Below the pieces are notes generated by a model, which searched no databases, had not been told where the DNA came from, and saw nothing but the letters and a program-made list of their open reading frames with translations. Below, piece by piece: positions 52,600 to 61,915 of a stretch of DNA of 64,000 nt. The position numbers were made by a program, and so were the translations under genes. The first letter of the stretch is position 1, and each line of letters starts with the position of its first letter. The DNA is from Halorubrum sp. 48-1-W (lineage in GTDB: Archaea > Halobacteriota > Halobacteria > Halobacteriales > Haloferacaceae): positions 1 through 64,000 of the forward strand of contig NZ_QMIM01000010.1 of assembly GCF_003287355.1 (NCBI RefSeq), given 5' to 3'.

Positions 52600-53528
52600 C
52601 AGACCGCGAGGCCGACGGCGAAGGCGACGGCGTACGCTGCGAGCAGTTTCCCCGTCGACTCCAGCGCCGGGTTGAGCGCCTCCCCGGACGTCTCGGTGAG
52701 GACGGTTCGGGCGACGCCGACCGCGAGCGGGATCGTCGAGAGCGGGAGGAGGACGGCGAGACCCGTCCCGTTCGCGTAGAACCAGAACGGTGTCGCGTAC
52801 GCGAGCGCGAGCAGGCCGACGTACTGGACCCGCGAGAACCGGTAGCCGAACCGGACGGCGAGGGTCCGCTTGCCCGTCTCGGCGTCCTCCTCCAGGTCCC
52901 GGACGTTGTTGACGACGAGGATGTTCGTCGAGAGCGCGGCCACTGGCAGGCTGGCGACGACGGCCGGGAGGGTGACGGTTCCCGCGGGGACCCACAGCGG
53001 GAACGCCCCGCCGAGCAACGCCGCTGTCTGGACGTAGTAGGTCCCTGTGACGGCGATCAGCCCGAAGAAGACGAAGACGAAGACGTCGCCGAGCCCGTGG
53101 TATCCCAGCGGGTAGGGGCCGCCGGTGTAGGCGATCCCCGCAGCGACGGACGCGAGCCCGACGACGAGGATCGGGACGCCGCCGACGTAGACGAGGTACG
53201 TGCCGACGCCGATCGCGGCTGTGAACGTCAGCCACATCGCGCGTTTGACCTCCGGCGGCTCGATGAGGCCGCTCGCGACGACGCGGGTGAACCCCTCGCG
53301 GTCGTCGGTGTCCGCGCCCTGGATCGCGTCGTAGTAGTCGTTCGCGAAGTTGGTCCCGATCTGGATCAGCGCCGCGCCGACGAACGCCGCGAGCGCCGGG
53401 AGCGGGGCGAACACGCCGGCCCCGATCGCGAGCCCGACGCCGACGATCACCGGAGCGGCCGCCGCGGGAAGCGTCTGCGGTCGCGCGGCGATCACCCACG
53501 CCCGCCGACGCGACACCTCCGTAGCCAT
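52599..53528 (-). CDS. menA: 1,4-Dihydroxy-2-naphthoate polyprenyltransferase
   Basis: MenA attaches the prenyl chain in menaquinone synthesis at the membrane. The 309-residue protein has about nine hydrophobic spans. The first Asp-rich motif reads NFANDYYDAIQGADTDDREG and the second NILVVNNVRDLEEDAETGKR, the two diphosphate-binding sites. It begins with AWVIAARPQTLPAAAAPV, typical of MenA. Translation runs into menC through TGATG. Menaquinone is the respiratory quinone of haloarchaea, so the pair is probably important; the remaining men genes are not in the window. Confidence 0.92.
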   Translation of the reverse strand: MATEVSRRRAWVIAARPQTLPAAAAPVIVGVGLAIGAGVFAPLPALAAFVGAALIQIGTNFANDYYDAIQGADTDDREGFTRVVASGLIEPPEVKRAMWLTFTAAIGVGTYLVYVGGVPILVVGLASVAAGIAYTGGPYPLGYHGLGDVFVFVFFGLIAVTGTYYVQTAALLGGAFPLWVPAGTVTLPAVVASLPVAALSTNILVVNNVRDLEEDAETGKRTLAVRFGYRFSRVQYVGLLALAYATPFWFYANGTGLAVLLPLSTIPLAVGVARTVLTETSGEALNPALESTGKLLAAYAVAFAVGLAV

Positions 53529-53671
53529 TACCGACGCTTGGGGTGTCCCGCCCGTTAAGCTTCCCATCGGTGGCGGGCGTTCGCCACGTCGTCGGCGTCG
53601 ACTCCCGTCGAGTCGCGGCCAACGCGGCCGAATCACGTACAGCTAACCCGTCGCGGGTCCGCTCCGGGAGC

Positions 53672-54214
53672 ATGGCACGCGTTCCGTACGTCGAGGCGTC
53701 GGACGTCCCGGACGAACACGAGCAGCTACTGGAGTCGGTTCTCCAGGGGAAGCCGCTCAACGTGTACCGCTCGCTCGGCAACAACCCGGCGGTGCTCGCG
53801 GGGATGCGGGCGTTCTTGCGCTCGCTGTGGCACGACAGCGGGCTCTCGGACCGCGAGCGGGAGCTCACCATCCTCACGACGGCGGCCACGATAGACAACC
53901 GCTACGAGTGGCACCAGCACGTCAACATTGCGCGCGACGTCGGCATCGACGACGCGGTCGTCGCCGGGATCGGGACCGGCGACCTGAGCGCGCTCGACGG
54001 CGACGAGCGGACGCTCGTGGAGTACGTCCGGGCGGTCGTCGAGGGTGACGTCGACGCCGTCACCCACGAGTCGATCGCGGCGCTGTACGACGACGCGGAG
54101 CTGGTCGGGATCGCCGCCACCGCGCAGGGGTACGCCGCGCTCGGCGGGCTCATCCGCGCGTTCGACCTCGAGTTGGAGTCGGGGTCGTCGTTCCACGGGT
54201 GGGACCCGCGGTGA
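53672..54214 (+). CDS. Carboxymuconolactone decarboxylase/AhpD-like protein
   Basis: The 180-residue protein is helical and fits the AhpD-like fold. SDRERELTILTTAATIDNRYEW is the family pattern, and VGIAATAQGYAALGGLIRAF is the last helix. The redox CxxC of AhpD is absent: the region reads RYEWHQHVN, as in the non-redox branch that keeps Glu and His. The actual reaction is unknown. The start at 53672 gives MARVPYVEASDVP, typical of the family. Repeat copy 3 lies downstream. Confidence 0.85.
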   Translation: MARVPYVEASDVPDEHEQLLESVLQGKPLNVYRSLGNNPAVLAGMRAFLRSLWHDSGLSDRERELTILTTAATIDNRYEWHQHVNIARDVGIDDAVVAGIGTGDLSALDGDERTLVEYVRAVVEGDVDAVTHESIAALYDDAELVGIAATAQGYAALGGLIRAFDLELESGSSFHGWDPR

Positions 54215-54348
54215 GGGGGGGATCAACGCAGCGTGTCGAGGCGATCCGAACCGAAACGGTCCGGACGGCTTCGTTGAAACAGTCAAGAATCGACCGTTTC
54301 CGTTCCCAGTCGGTCAGTACAGCCGAAGCAACCATCACTTGTAGTGCG
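54215..54348. other. Intergenic stretch before repeat copy 3, no gene seen
   Basis: The DNA contains TTCGTTGAAACAGTC at about 54270-54284, resembling the CGTTGAAACAGCTGG at the end of repeat copy 2, and CATCACTTGTAG just before the repeat head. I see no reading frame worth calling. Confidence 0.4.
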
Positions 54349-54690
54349 GTGGCGTGCGCCTCCGAGTGCCCCGGAGGGGCACGAGGAGCCCGTACGAGGG
54401 AGTCGACCGGCCGGAGCGACGCGGAGGCCGGTCGACGAGGCTGGGGAGGTGTGAGGTGCGGGGCGGTGCGGGGCGGGGCGGGATTCAAAGGGGTAGCCGC
54501 GAGGCGGGCGCAGGTGACGTAAGGACCGCAGGGAGCGAGCACAGCGAGCGACCGAGGACCGCAACGAGCGTGCGCCCGCCTCGCGGCTGGGGCTTTGGAG
54601 GTGGTCTCCGAAGTCGCCTTCACCGCGCCAACAACGACGTATCCTCGATCACACGACCGATACTACGAGCACGCTCCAGCGACCGACTGA
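54349..54690 (+). repeat. Dispersed structured repeat, copy 3 (one box)
   Basis: The head (54349-54494) matches copy 2 closely, with GGGGAGGTGTGAGGTGCGGG and GGGCGGGATTCAAAGGGG. An 18-bp perfect inverted repeat (54495-54512 with 54571-54588) encloses a core of exactly 58 nt, the length of copy 2. The box containing GGCTGGGGCTTTGGAGGTGG is at 54583-54606. The second box present in copies 1 and 2 is missing. The tail to about 54690 is a diverged form of the other tails. No gene is present. Confidence 0.78.
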
Positions 54691-54733
54691 TCCGGACCGA
54701 CAGATACGACTGGATTCGGAATCAACGTCGCGT

Positions 54734-55045
54734 ATGACGGACACCACGGAGTCGGATCACACCGAACCGGACCCAGCGACGACCGCCGAGACCGACGGCA
54801 TCACGGCCCGCTACGAGGAGACGGACGCCGAGCGACTGCTCACGTTCACCGCGGACGGGGGGACGGCGACCGTCGCACAGAACCGCGAGGGATACGCCAT
54901 GCTCAAGGTCCGGACGGGGCCGGACGGCGACGAACTGGAGCGGTACTACGGGTTCGACATGGCGCTCGATCACGCCGCCGAACTGCTCGGCGTCGGGGTT
55001 CACGACCTCCCCGTGCCGGCGGCTGCGGCCGACATGGGAATGTAA
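54734..55045 (+). CDS. Small conserved-looking haloarchaeal protein, unknown function
   Basis: The 103-residue protein has an acidic disordered start (to about residue 22). A compact domain follows with ITARYEETDAERLLTFTADG, GYAMLKVRTGPDGDELERYY and GFDMALDHAAELLGVGVHDL. It ends PAAAADMGM. The ATG at 54734 is the first in the frame. It lies upstream of leuA on the same strand but has its own spacing of 168 bases. I do not recognise a function. Confidence 0.7.
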   Translation: MTDTTESDHTEPDPATTAETDGITARYEETDAERLLTFTADGGTATVAQNREGYAMLKVRTGPDGDELERYYGFDMALDHAAELLGVGVHDLPVPAAAADMGM

Positions 55046-55182
55046 CTCGATTTCAAGTTCTCTCGATTTCGTTCTCCGCTCGATCATCCGGTAGCTACCG
55101 TCTCTCCGTGCGATATTCACGCTCCTCGTCGCGAGCGCGCTAGTGAGTGATCGAACGATCGGATCCGATCCGGGACGTAATC

Positions 55183-55190
55183 CTTAAGTA
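55183..55190 (+). promoter_or_regulatory. TATA box of leuA
   Basis: CTTAAGTA is centred 27 bases upstream of the ATG at 55214, the leaderless position, which marks that ATG as the original leuA start. Confidence 0.65.
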
Positions 55191-55213
55191 GACAAACGTT
55201 CTGCTGTCAGTCG

Positions 55214-56432
55214 ATGACAGACATCACGGAGGCTTCGTCGGACACCCCGGCGGATCGAGTTCTTCCAGGGCACGATAGCTTCTAACATCGAAATCGGTCC
55301 TGTACGGATCTTCGACACGACGTTACGAGACGGAGAACAGTCACCACGTACTTCGTTCAGCTACGACGAGAAACGCAAGATAGCGGCGACGCTGGACGAC
55401 ATGGGGACCCACGTCATCGAGGCCGGGTTCCCGGTGAACTCCGAGGCAGAGTTCGAGGCCGTGAGCGACATCGCCGCTGCGACGGACACGACCGTCTGTG
55501 GGCTCGCCCGCGTCGTCGAGGGCGACATCGAGGCGGCCCTCGACTCCGGCGTCGAGATGGTCCACGTGTTCGTCTCGACGAGCGACGTCCAACTCGAGGA
55601 CTCCATGCACGCGACCCGCAGGGAGGCGAAGGAACGCGCGATCGACGCCGTCGAGCAGGTGAAAGACGCCGGCGTCGAGTGCATGTTCTCCCCGATGGAC
55701 GCCACGCGGACCGACCCCGACTACCTGACGGAGATCGTCGAGGCGGTGGGCGAGGCCGGCACCGACTGGATCAACATCCCGGACACGTGCGGCGTCGCGA
55801 TGCCGACGAGCTTCGGAAAGACGGTGAAGGCGGTCGTCGAGGCGACGGAGGCCCGCGTCGACGTCCACACCCACGACGACTTCGGGATGGCCGCGGCGAA
55901 CGCGGTCATGGGCTTCGAGAACGGCGCGGAGCAGGCGCAGGTGTCGGTCAACGGGATCGGCGAGCGCGCCGGCAACGCGGCCTACGAGGAGGTCGTGATG
56001 GCGGTCGAGTCGGTGTACGGCGTCGACACCGGCATCGACACGACCCAGATCACGAAGCTGGCCCGGATCGTCGAGGACGCCTCGGACATCCCGGTGCCGG
56101 CGAACAAGCCAATCACCGGACGGAACGCGTTCGCCCACGAATCGGGCATCCACGCTGCGGGCGTGATCGAGAACGCGGACACGTTCGAGACGGGCGTGAT
56201 GACACCCGAGATGGTCGGTGCGGAACGCGAGTTCGTGCTCGGCAAACACACGGGCACCCACAGCGTGCGCAAACACCTGGTCGAGGCCGGATTCGACCCC
56301 ACCGACGGGGAGGTCCGCGAGATCACGAAGCGCGTAAAGGAGTACGGCTCCGGCAAGCGGCAGGTGACCGCGGGCGACGTCGAGCGGTTCGCCCGCGAGG
56401 CCGGCATCGAACGCGAGGAGGTCCGGATCTGA
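55214..56432 (+). CDS. leuA: 2-Isopropylmalate synthase/citramalate synthase-like, with apparent 5' frameshift
   Basis: The ATG at 55214 reads MTDITEASSDTPADRV and then stops within eight codons. The frame one step away continues IEFFQGTIASNIEIGPVRIF and the whole enzyme to 56432. The catalytic DTTLRDGEQSP motif lies in the second frame, which has no ATG, GTG or TTG between its own stop (55215) and that motif. The first ATG in that frame (55401) would omit the motif. The break is near 55250-55262 and fits a lost 2 or 5 bases. The barrel is otherwise intact (VDVHTHDDFGMAAANAV). The short LeuA form lacks the regulatory domain, so LeuA or citramalate synthase remain possible. Confidence 0.82.
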
Positions 56433-56542
56433 TGGCCTCCCCCGTCGTCGTTGAGATCCGCCAGCGACTGCCGAACGCCTCGCCCGGGCCGACGGGACCG
56501 ACCCGATCCACCGGACACGGCACTGGCGGCGAGCTGTCGGTC

Positions 56543-56630
56543 GGCGGTGGCCCGTCGGCCGGCGGTGGCCCGTCGATCGACGGGCCCACGCCTGACGGGT
56601 CCACGCCTGACGGATCCACGCCGGACGCCC
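56543..56630. repeat. Short tandem repeats in the leuA-ilvB gap
   Basis: GGCGGTGGCCCGTCG occurs at 56543-56557 and 56561-56575. CCACGCCTGACGGGT and close variants run three times at 56586-56630 with a 15-bp period. Confidence 0.8.
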
Positions 56631-56676
56631 GGGTCGCGTCGACGGGTCGGCGCGTCGATCGCGCGCGTCGACAGGA

Positions 56677-56683
56677 ATTTATA
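56677..56683 (+). promoter_or_regulatory. TATA box for the ilvB leader transcript
   Basis: ATTTATA stands out in a very GC-rich gap and is centred 29 bases before the ATG at 56709. It is a good internal promoter for the ilvB part of the operon with a leaderless mini-ORF. Confidence 0.55.
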
Positions 56684-56708
56684 GGCGGGTCACGTGGGTT
56701 CGGATCGA

Positions 56709-56783
56709 ATGCGACGGTTATCGTCCACCCGCGCGGGGCGGATCCGGTCGGGAGCCGTCGCTGTAGCCATCGTAGGGGTCTGA
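56709..56783 (+). CDS. Candidate 24-residue leader peptide upstream of ilvB
   Basis: The frame starts exactly where the TATA box at 56677-56683 predicts transcription to begin. It reads MRRLSSTRAGRIRSGAVAVA then IVGV and stop. The last nine residues contain four valines and one isoleucine, products of the pathway downstream. Its final codons and stop lie within a hairpin. Bacterial ilvB leaders are similarly rich in Val/Leu codons. This is an inference from position and composition; no homologue is known to me. Confidence 0.45.
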   Translation: MRRLSSTRAGRIRSGAVAVAIVGV

Positions 56784-56892
56784 TCCCCTACAACACCACT
56801 TCCTCACCGATCCGACGTACCGACGGACGCGGACGCACCGCCGACGAACCGTCGACCTTCGACGGTAGCCCGGCGACGCGCCCCGCGTCCGT
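56772..56892 (+). promoter_or_regulatory. Candidate attenuator-like stem-loops before ilvB
   Basis: GTAGGGG (56772-56778) pairs with CCCCTAC (56785-56791) around a six-base loop holding the leader peptide stop. ACGGACGCGG (56823-56832) pairs with CCGCGTCCGT (56883-56892). Inside that outer stem, ACCGTCGA (56848-56855) pairs with TCGACGGT (56859-56866) across a three-base loop. All pairings are perfect. No T-run follows directly. Confidence 0.5.
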
Positions 56893-56937
56893 ACCGATCG
56901 ACGCTCGAACCCGAGAGATACCCACACACCACACACG

Positions 56938-58770
56938 ATGAGCGATTCAGCAGCACACCAACGAGAGGACGACCCCGACGCCGAGCCGGCGTCCGGTCCG
57001 GCCGACGCGGACGGCCCGGACACTGCGGAGCCGGCCGGCGAGGAGAACCGACCAGACGGCGAACTGACCGAGGTGTCGACCGGTGCGGAGTCGGTCGTCG
57101 CCGCCCTCGAAGCCGCCGGCGCGAAGACCGCCTTCGGCGTTCAGGGCGGGGCGATCATGCCCGTCTACGACGCGCTGTACGGCTCGTCGATCCGCCACCT
57201 GACGATGGCTCACGAGCAGGGCGCGGCCCACGCGGCCGACGCGTACGGCGTCGTCTCCGGCGAACCCGGACTCTGTCTGGCCACGTCAGGCCCGGGCGCG
57301 ACGAACCTCGTCACCGGCATCGCCGACGCGGACATGGACAGCGACGCGATGCTGGCGCTCACCGGCCAGGTGCCGACGGAGTTCGTCGGCAACGACGCGT
57401 TCCAGGAGACCGACACGGTCGGGGTCACCCGCCCGATAACGAAACACAACTACTTCGCGGGTGACGCGGACTCCGTCGGCGACGTGGTCGGCGAGGCGTT
57501 CGCGCTCTCGACGGTCGGCCGGCCCGGCCCGACGCTCGTCGACCTCCCCAAGGACGTCACCCTCGACGACACGGAGGAGACGCCGAAGGCGGCGGAGGCG
57601 CCCGCGGGGACCGACCCCGACCCGTACGCTCGCGAGGACGCGGTCGAGGCGGCCGCCCGCGCGATCGAGGACGCCGACCGGCCGCTCTGTCTGTTCGGCG
57701 GCGGCGTTATCAAAGCGGAGGCCAGCGAGGCCGCACGGGAGTTCGCGCGCACCTACGAGATCCCCGTGACGACGACCATGCCGGGGATCGGATCGTTCCC
57801 GGAGGACGACGAGCTGTCGCTGTCGTGGGCGGGCATGCACGGCACCGGCTACGCCAACATGGCGATCACCCACACCGACTGTCTGATCGCGGTCGGCACC
57901 CGGTTCGACGACCGGTTGACGGGTGGGATCGACACGTTCGCGCCGGAGGCCGAGGTCGTCCACGTCGACATCGACCCGGCCGAGATCTCGAAGAACGTGT
58001 ACGCTGACTACCCGTTGGTCGGCGACGCCGGGACCGTCCTCGACCAGCTGTTCGAGGCGATCCACGGGGCGCCCGAGGCGGACGAGTGGCGCGAGCAGTG
58101 TCGAGAGTGGAAGGAGACGTACCCGATGACGTACGCGACGCCCGAGGACGAGCCGCTCAAGCCGCAGTTCGTCGTCGAGGCGTTCGACGAGGCGACCGAC
58201 GACGACACCATCGTGACGACCGGCGTCGGCCAACACCAGATGTGGGCCTCCCAGTTCTGGACGTACACGGAGCCCCGAACGTGGGTCTCCTCGCACGGAC
58301 TGGGCACGATGGGGTACGGCGTCCCGGCCGCGATCGGCGCGCGCGTCGCCGCGGACACGATGGGGGAACCCGACCGCGATGTGGTGTGTTTCGACGGCGA
58401 CGGCTCCTTCTTGATGACGATGCAGGAGCTGTCCGTCGCGGTCCGGGAGAACCTCGACATCACGTTCGCGGTGCTCAACAACGAGTACATCGGGATGGTC
58501 CGGCAGTGGCAGGACGCGTTCTTCGAGGGGCGACACATGGCGTCCGACTACAACTGGATGCCGGAGTTCGACAAGCTCGCGGAGGCGTTCGGCGCGCTCG
58601 GGATCCGCGTCGACGGCTACGACGAGGTCGCCCCGGCAGTCGAGGAGGCGCTCGCGTACGACGGTCCCGCGGTGATCGACTTCCACGTCGACCCCGAGGA
58701 GAACGTGTTGCCGATGGTGCCGAGCGGCGGAGCGAACGGCCGGTTCGCGCTGGCGGAGGATCAGCTATGA
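56938..58770 (+). CDS. ilvB: Acetolactate synthase large subunit
   Basis: This thiamine diphosphate enzyme makes acetolactate or acetohydroxybutyrate for Val, Leu and Ile. The 610-residue protein has the cofactor-activating Glu in MAHEQGAAHAADAYG, then LATSGPGATNLVTGIADA. The cofactor motif is GDGSFLMTMQELSVAVRENL ending at NNEYIGMV. A 45-residue acidic extension precedes the enzyme. The stop overlaps ilvN by four bases. A 505-base region with its own promoter separates it from leuA. Confidence 0.95.
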   Translation: MSDSAAHQREDDPDAEPASGPADADGPDTAEPAGEENRPDGELTEVSTGAESVVAALEAAGAKTAFGVQGGAIMPVYDALYGSSIRHLTMAHEQGAAHAADAYGVVSGEPGLCLATSGPGATNLVTGIADADMDSDAMLALTGQVPTEFVGNDAFQETDTVGVTRPITKHNYFAGDADSVGDVVGEAFALSTVGRPGPTLVDLPKDVTLDDTEETPKAAEAPAGTDPDPYAREDAVEAAARAIEDADRPLCLFGGGVIKAEASEAAREFARTYEIPVTTTMPGIGSFPEDDELSLSWAGMHGTGYANMAITHTDCLIAVGTRFDDRLTGGIDTFAPEAEVVHVDIDPAEISKNVYADYPLVGDAGTVLDQLFEAIHGAPEADEWREQCREWKETYPMTYATPEDEPLKPQFVVEAFDEATDDDTIVTTGVGQHQMWASQFWTYTEPRTWVSSHGLGTMGYGVPAAIGARVAADTMGEPDRDVVCFDGDGSFLMTMQELSVAVRENLDITFAVLNNEYIGMVRQWQDAFFEGRHMASDYNWMPEFDKLAEAFGALGIRVDGYDEVAPAVEEALAYDGPAVIDFHVDPEENVLPMVPSGGANGRFALAEDQL

Positions 58771-59435
58771 GCGACCAGGAACGGACGAGCGGTGTGAGCA
58801 GTGGCAGGATGCCGGGGCCGGCCCCTGACGAGCGTCCACAGCCCGAGGGCCGCCGCAACCTCGAGGGCCACCGGATCGACCCCGTCGTGGAGGCGGAGCA
58901 CGACTCGCGGCGCGCGGTCATCTCCGCGCTAGTCGAGGACGAACCCGGCGTGCTCGCGCGCGTCTCCGGGCTCGTCTCCCGGCGACAGTTCAACATCGAG
59001 AGCCTGACGGTCGGGCCGACGACGGTCGAGGGTCACTCGCGGATCACGATGGTGGTCGAGGAGACCGACCCGGGGATCGACCAGATCGAAAAACAGATGG
59101 CGAAGCTGAAACCTGTCATCTCCGTGGGCGAAGTCTCCGGCAGCGCCGTCACGTCCGAACTCGTCCTGTTGAAGGTCCACGGCGAGGAGCCGGACAAAGT
59201 CCACGCGATCGCGGAGATGTACGACGGCGAGGCGCTCGACGCCGGGCCGGAGACGATCACGGTGCAGCTCACCGGCGACGAGTCGAAGATCGACGACGCG
59301 ATCGACGCGTTCGACCAGTTCGGGATCATCGAGATCGCCCGTACCGGTCAGACCGCGCTCGCACGGGGGAACATCCCCACCGCGCCAGGAGAGAAACCCG
59401 GAACGGCCGGCGAACCGACCACACCCACCCAGTAA
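58767..59435 (+). CDS. ilvN: Acetolactate synthase regulatory subunit
   Basis: IlvN activates the large subunit and confers valine feedback. The 222-residue protein has an ACT domain starting RRAVISALVEDEPGVLARVSGL and RRQFNIESLTVGPTTVEGHS. A second part (VTSELVLLKVHGEE, then FGIIEIARTGQTALARG) completes the long form of the subunit. About 45 disordered residues come first. It overlaps ilvB by four bases. Confidence 0.94.
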   Translation: MSDQERTSGVSSGRMPGPAPDERPQPEGRRNLEGHRIDPVVEAEHDSRRAVISALVEDEPGVLARVSGLVSRRQFNIESLTVGPTTVEGHSRITMVVEETDPGIDQIEKQMAKLKPVISVGEVSGSAVTSELVLLKVHGEEPDKVHAIAEMYDGEALDAGPETITVQLTGDESKIDDAIDAFDQFGIIEIARTGQTALARGNIPTAPGEKPGTAGEPTTPTQ

Positions 59436-59441
59436 CACACA

Positions 59442-60494
59442 ATGACGGAAGACGACACTCAGACGTTCGATTCGACAGTATACTACGACGACGACGCCGA
59501 CAGCGAGGCGATCATCCAGAAGACGGTTGCCGTCCTCGGCTACGGCTCGCAGGGCCACGCGCACGCACAGAACCTCGCCGACAGCGGGGTCGACGTGGTC
59601 GTCGGCCTCCGCGAGGACAGTTCCTCGCGTGAGGCTGCCGAAGGCGACGGGCTCCGCGTGGAGACCCCCGCGGACGCGGTCGCGGAGGCCGACATCGTGA
59701 GCGTGCTCGTGCCCGACACCGTCCAGCCAGACGTCTACGAGAACGCGATCGAGCCGAACCTGGAGGCGGGTGACACGCTCCAGTTCGCGCACGGGTTCAA
59801 CATCCACTACAACCAGATCCAGCCGCCCGAGGACGTCGACGTGACGATGGTCGCGCCGAAGTCGCCGGGCCACCTCGTGCGCCGGAACTACGAGAACGAC
59901 GAGGGGACGCCGGGCCTGTTGGCGATCTATCAGGACGCCACGGGCGAGGCTCACGACGAGGGGCTCGCGTACGCGGCCGCGATCGGCTGTACCCGCGCGG
60001 GCGTCGTCGAGACGACGTTCCGCGAGGAGACGGAGACGGACCTGTTCGGCGAGCAGGCGGTGCTCTGTGGCGGCGTCACCTCGCTCGTGAAGCAGGGCTA
60101 CGAGACGCTCGTCGACGCCGGTTACTCCCCGGAGATGGCGTACTTCGAGTGTCTCAACGAGCTGAAGCTCATCGTCGACCTGATGTACGAGGACGGGCTC
60201 GGCGGCATGTGGGATTCGGTCTCCGACACGGCCGAGTACGGCGGGCTCACGCAGGGCGACGTCGTCGTCGACGAGCACGCCCGCGAGAACATGGAGGAGA
60301 TCTTAGAGAAGGTCCAGAACGGCCAGTTCGCCCGCGAGTGGATCGCGGAGAACCAGGCCGGACGGCCCTCCTACACCCAGCTCCGGACCGCCGAGAAGAA
60401 CCACGAGATCGAGGAAGTCGGCGAGGAGCTGCGCGGCCTGTTCGCCTGGCAGGAGGAGGAAGACGAGGATGAGACGGCCGAGGTGAAGGCCTGA
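59442..60494 (+). CDS. ilvC: Ketol-acid reductoisomerase
   Basis: The enzyme isomerises and reduces acetolactate-type compounds. The 350-residue class I protein has the nucleotide motif [20 protein letters not shown] followed by [13 protein letters not shown]. The catalytic domain carries the metal acids in [12 protein letters not shown] and [19 protein letters not shown]. The dinucleotide-binding loop keeps an Arg and several Ser, suggesting NADPH. It begins six bases after ilvN and overlaps leuC by one base. Confidence 0.95.
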   Translation: MTEDDTQTFDSTVYYDDDADSEAIIQKTVAVLGYGSQGHAHAQNLADSGVDVVVGLREDSSSREAAEGDGLRVETPADAVAEADIVSVLVPDTVQPDVYENAIEPNLEAGDTLQFAHGFNIHYNQIQPPEDVDVTMVAPKSPGHLVRRNYENDEGTPGLLAIYQDATGEAHDEGLAYAAAIGCTRAGVVETTFREETETDLFGEQAVLCGGVTSLVKQGYETLVDAGYSPEMAYFECLNELKLIVDLMYEDGLGGMWDSVSDTAEYGGLTQGDVVVDEHARENMEEILEKVQNGQFAREWIAENQAGRPSYTQLRTAEKNHEIEEVGEELRGLFAWQEEEDEDETAEVKA

Positions 60495-61915
60495 TGGGAG
60501 AGGGGACGCTGTACGACAAGGTGTGGGACCGGCACAAGGTGACGGCGCTGCCGACCGGTCAGGACCAGCTGTTCGTCGGCCTCCACCTCGTTCATGAGGT
60601 GACGAGCCCGCAGGCGTTCGGTATGCTGAAGGAGCGCGACCGCGAAGTCGCCTTCCCGAAACGCACGCACGCGACGGTGGATCACATCGTCCCGACCGGG
60701 AACCGCGACCGACCGTACGCGGACGAGGCCGCCGAGAACATGATGGCTGAACTCGAGGAGAACGTCCGGGGCTCCGGGATCGAGTTCTCCGATCCCGACT
60801 CCGGCAACCAGGGGATCGTCCACGTCATCGGTCCGGAACAGGGGCTCACCCAGCCCGGCATGACGATCGTCTGTGGCGACTCACACACCTCGACGCACGG
60901 CGCGTTCGGGGCGTTGGCGTTCGGGATCGGTACCTCACAGATCCGTGACGTGCTGGCCACCGGCTGCGTCGCCATGGAGAAACAGAAGGTCCGAAAGATC
61001 GAGGTCACGGGCGAGCTCGGCGAGGGCGTCACCGCGAAGGACGTCATCCTCACCATCATCCGGAAGCTCGGGACCGACGGCGGCGTCGGGTACGTGTACG
61101 AGTACGCCGGCGAGGCGATCGAGAACCTCGGCATGGAGGGACGGATGTCCATCTGTAACATGTCCATCGAGGGCGGCGCGCGTGCGGGCTACGTCAACCC
61201 GGACGAGACGACCTACGAGTGGCTGGAGGGGACGGACGCCTTCGCCGACGACCCCGAGAAGTTCGAGGAGCTGAAGCCCTACTGGGAGTCGATCGCCTCC
61301 GACGACGACGCCGAGTACGACGACGTCGTCACCATCGACGGCTCCGAGATCGAGCCGGTCGTCACCTGGGGCACGACGCCCGGCCAGGGGATCGGCATCA
61401 CCGAGGAGATCCCACACCCGGACGACCTGCCCGCCGACAAGGCGGACACCGCCCGGCGAGCGCAGGAGCACATGCGCGTCGAGCCCGGCGACACGATGGA
61501 GGGCTACGAGATCGACGTGGCCTTCCTCGGGTCGTGTACGAACGCTCGTCTGAAGGACCTGCGGGAGGCTGCGGCGTTCGTCAAGGGTCGAACGGTCGAC
61601 GAGGACGTCCGCGCGATGGTCGTCCCCGGTAGCCAGCGCGTCCAGCGGGCCGCGGAGGCCGAGGGGCTCGACGAGGTGTTCACGGATGCCGGGTTCGACT
61701 GGCGTGACCCCGGCTGTTCGATGTGTCTCGGAATGAACGACGACCAGCTGGAGGGGGACGAGGCGAGCGCCTCCTCCTCGAACCGGAACTTCGTCGGCAG
61801 ACAGGGGTCGAAGGACGGGCGGACCGTGCTGATGAGTCCGATCATGGTCGCGGCCGCGGCGGTGACCGGGGAGGTCACCGACGTCCGCGAACTGAAGGAG
61901 GTGACCGTCGCGTGA
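60494..61915 (+). CDS. leuC: 3-Isopropylmalate dehydratase large subunit
   Basis: This aconitase-family enzyme isomerises 2- to 3-isopropylmalate. The 473-residue subunit has [20 protein letters not shown] and the iron-sulfur ligands: one Cys in [19 protein letters not shown] and two in [11 protein letters not shown]. All three cluster cysteines are present. Bacterial LeuC usually has a similar length. It overlaps both neighbours (one base with ilvC, four with leuD). Confidence 0.94.
   Translation: MGEGTLYDKVWDRHKVTALPTGQDQLFVGLHLVHEVTSPQAFGMLKERDREVAFPKRTHATVDHIVPTGNRDRPYADEAAENMMAELEENVRGSGIEFSDPDSGNQGIVHVIGPEQGLTQPGMTIVCGDSHTSTHGAFGALAFGIGTSQIRDVLATGCVAMEKQKVRKIEVTGELGEGVTAKDVILTIIRKLGTDGGVGYVYEYAGEAIENLGMEGRMSICNMSIEGGARAGYVNPDETTYEWLEGTDAFADDPEKFEELKPYWESIASDDDAEYDDVVTIDGSEIEPVVTWGTTPGQGIGITEEIPHPDDLPADKADTARRAQEHMRVEPGDTMEGYEIDVAFLGSCTNARLKDLREAAAFVKGRTVDEDVRAMVVPGSQRVQRAAEAEGLDEVFTDAGFDWRDPGCSMCLGMNDDQLEGDEASASSSNRNFVGRQGSKDGRTVLMSPIMVAAAAVTGEVTDVRELKEVTVA

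Noticed and set aside
56432-56941. A 169-codon frame beginning inside the leuA stop (ATGA)
   Set aside because: It is low-complexity Gly/Pro/Thr text from tandem repeats and runs over the ilvB start. Its internal promoter and stems look like regulatory DNA.
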